From Oscillospiraceae bacterium (GTDB taxonomy: Bacteria > Bacillota_A > Clostridia > Oscillospirales > Oscillospiraceae), in assembly GCA_017456105.1 (NCBI GenBank), contig JAFTKA010000020.1, forward strand, positions 1-13,633: a DNA stretch of 13,633 bases. The letters run 5' to 3'. Of the stretch, positions 12,279 through 13,633 are shown piece after piece. The notes under the pieces were generated by a model that was not told where the DNA came from, ran no database searches, and worked only from the letters and a program-made list of their open reading frames with translations. A program made the translations under genes and the position numbers. Position 1 is the stretch's first letter; each line of letters begins with the position of its first letter.

Positions 12279-13633
12279 ATGATTACTCGCAAGCAGTATC
12301 CCAACCATCATGTGTATGAGATGGAAATCGGCGGCCGCCCCTTTACCGTAGAGACCGGTAAGGTAGCTGAGCTTGCCAATGCAGAGTGCATCTGCCGCTA
12401 CGGCGATACCGTGGTGCTGACCACCTGCACCTGCAACCCCATTCCCAAGGCCGGCATCGACTACTTCCCCCTGACCATCGAGTTCGAGGAGAGAATGTAT
12501 GCCGTGGGCCGTATTCCCGGCTCTTTCAACCGTCGTGAGGGCAAGCCCTCCGAGCGTGGCATTCTGAACAGCCGTATCATCGACCGTCCCATGCGTCCTC
12601 TGTTCGACGAGGAGTTGCGGAACGACACCGTTGTTACCTGCACCGTTCTTGCCTGCGACGACGAAAACCCCGTAGAAATTGTTGCTTCTCTGGGTGCTTC
12701 CATCGCTATCGCTTCCTCTGACGTTCCCTGGAACGGACCTGTGGCTACCACCAATGTTGCCTATGTTGGCGGTCAGTACGTGGTAAACCCCTCCGCTGAG
12801 GAGCGTGAAGCCAGCGAGTGCTTCGTGTGCATCGCTTCCACCTTTGAGAAGGTGGTCATGATCGAGACCGAGGCCAACGAGGCTCCCGAAAACATCGTTT
12901 ATGAGTGTATCCGTGTGGCTCACGAGACCAATATGGAGATCGTGAAGTTCATTAACGGTATCGTCGCTGAGATCGGCAAGCCCAAGTTCACCTTCGAGAA
13001 GGCTGCCGTAAACCACGACCTGCTGGACGATCTGATCGCCTACGGTCTGGGTCAGATCGAGTTCGCTCTGGACACCGACGACAAGAATATCCGCGAGGAG
13101 CGGCTGACCGCTGCCCGTCTGGACTTCGCCGAGAAGTTCGGTGAAAAGTACGAGGACTTCGAGACTCACATCGAGGTCTGCCTGTACAAGATGCAGAAGA
13201 AGGTCGTTAAGAAGTGGCTGCTGGAAGGCAAGCGTGTTGACGGCCGTGGTATGGACGAGATCCGTCCTCTGGACGCTCAGGTTGGTCTGCTGCCCCGGGT
13301 ACATGGCTCCGGCCTGTTCTCCCGTGGTCAGACTCAGGTGCTGTCCATCTGCACTCTGAACACCCTGTCCGCTGCTCAGAAGCTGGACACCATCTACCCC
13401 GAGGACACCAAGCGTTATATCCATCACTACAACTTCCCCGCTTTCTCCACCGGCGAGGCAAGAGCTGCCCGCTCCACCTCCCGTCGTGAGATCGGCCACG
13501 GTGCTCTGGCTGAAAAGGCTCTGCTGCCTGTGATTCCCTCCGTTGAGGAGTTCCCCTACGCCATCCGCGTGGTTTCTGAGGTTCTTTCCTCCAACGGTTC
13601 CACTTCCCAGGGCTCCATCTGCGGCTCTACTCT
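12279..13633 (+). CDS. pnp: Polyribonucleotide nucleotidyltransferase (PNPase), 3' end outside the window
   Basis: 3'-5' phosphorolytic exoribonuclease of mRNA decay; 451 complete codons are visible of an expected 700 or so. First RNase PH-like domain: GRPFTVETGKVA (19-30), YGDTVVLTT (41-49), and FNRREGKPSERG (83-94), the conserved RNA/phosphate-contacting loop. An alpha-helical linker follows (about 230-325), then the second PH domain with GKRVDGRGMDEIRPL, HGSGLFSRGQTQ, HHYNFPAFSTGE and the start of the SNGSTSQGSICG catalytic region at the window edge. The KH and S1 domains lie beyond the end. The start is fixed by AAGGAGG (12265-12271), 7 nt upstream. It is preceded by a long structured leader; in E. 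coli pnp is autoregulated through its leader, but no such link is shown here. Confidence 0.97.
   Translation, partial: MITRKQYPNHHVYEMEIGGRPFTVETGKVAELANAECICRYGDTVVLTTCTCNPIPKAGIDYFPLTIEFEERMYAVGRIPGSFNRREGKPSERGILNSRIIDRPMRPLFDEELRNDTVVTCTVLACDDENPVEIVASLGASIAIASSDVPWNGPVATTNVAYVGGQYVVNPSAEEREASECFVCIASTFEKVVMIETEANEAPENIVYECIRVAHETNMEIVKFINGIVAEIGKPKFTFEKAAVNHDLLDDLIAYGLGQIEFALDTDDKNIREERLTAARLDFAEKFGEKYEDFETHIEVCLYKMQKKVVKKWLLEGKRVDGRGMDEIRPLDAQVGLLPRVHGSGLFSRGQTQVLSICTLNTLSAAQKLDTIYPEDTKRYIHHYNFPAFSTGEARAARSTSRREIGHGALAEKALLPVIPSVEEFPYAIRVVSEVLSSNGSTSQGSICGST

Noticed and set aside
11983..12282. Open frame of 99 codons from a TTG, ending in an ATGA overlap with the pnp start
   Set aside because: No ribosome binding site precedes the TTG, no family is recognised, the codon choice (AGA, CGA, TTA, CTA, ATA) is unlike the neighbouring genes, and the stretch is better explained by nested RNA helices. 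The ATGA overlap is noted but could be chance.
12036..13499. 487-codon open frame on the minus strand opposite pnp
   Set aside because: Same shadow effect: the + strand encodes clear PNPase domains, and the minus frame shows no family signature.

Overview
The window comes from the chromosome of a Gram-positive bacterium of the class Clostridia, probably an Oscillospiraceae/Ruminococcaceae-type gut organism. This is inferred from the order rimP-nusA-ylxR-ylxQ-infB-rbfA-nrnA-truB-ribF-rpsO-pnp, a short NusA without C-terminal acidic repeats, an fchA-folD pair, a DUF1576 membrane protein, strong AGGAGG-type ribosome binding sites and several intergenic palindromic repeats. All recognised genes are on the + strand. 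There are no tRNA or rRNA genes, no CRISPR array and no phage or transposase genes.

Region 1 (1-3258) is a one-carbon/purine-linked block. It holds fchA (methenyl-THF cyclohydrolase), folD (methylene-THF dehydrogenase family), and a multi-membrane-span DUF1576 protein preceded by a near-consensus ZTP (ZMP) riboswitch whose ligand-binding pseudoknot overlaps an intrinsic terminator. ZMP/ZTP builds up when 10-formyl-THF is scarce, so the unknown membrane protein is probably induced by the same deficiency that calls for FchA and FolD. This FolD lacks the Lys and Gln normally needed for its cyclohydrolase half-reaction, which fits a division of labour with FchA.

Region 2 (about 3283-11439) is the classical Firmicutes nusA-infB operon behind a strong extended -10 promoter: ribosome maturation (rimP, rbfA), transcription elongation/termination (nusA), RNA-binding accessory proteins (ylxR, ylxQ), translation initiation (infB), nanoRNA/pAp turnover (nrnA), tRNA pseudouridylation (truB) and flavin cofactor synthesis (ribF). 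Several genes overlap or nearly overlap. The larger gaps are filled by repeats.

Region 3 (11449-13633) holds rpsO with its own promoter, a probable S15-binding leader and a strong terminator, then an unusual structured leader of about 300 nt, then pnp, which runs off the end.

The intergenic spaces carry three kinds of repeat: (a) two copies, in opposite orientation, of a 114-129 bp multi-hairpin MITE-like element (after folD and after truB, the latter supplying the truB stop codon); (b) three palindromic elements whose arms are tandem degenerate heptamers (after nusA, infB and rpsO); (c) a compact double palindrome between fchA and folD. The items most worth follow-up are the ZTP-controlled DUF1576 gene, the heptad-arm elements and the structured pnp leader.
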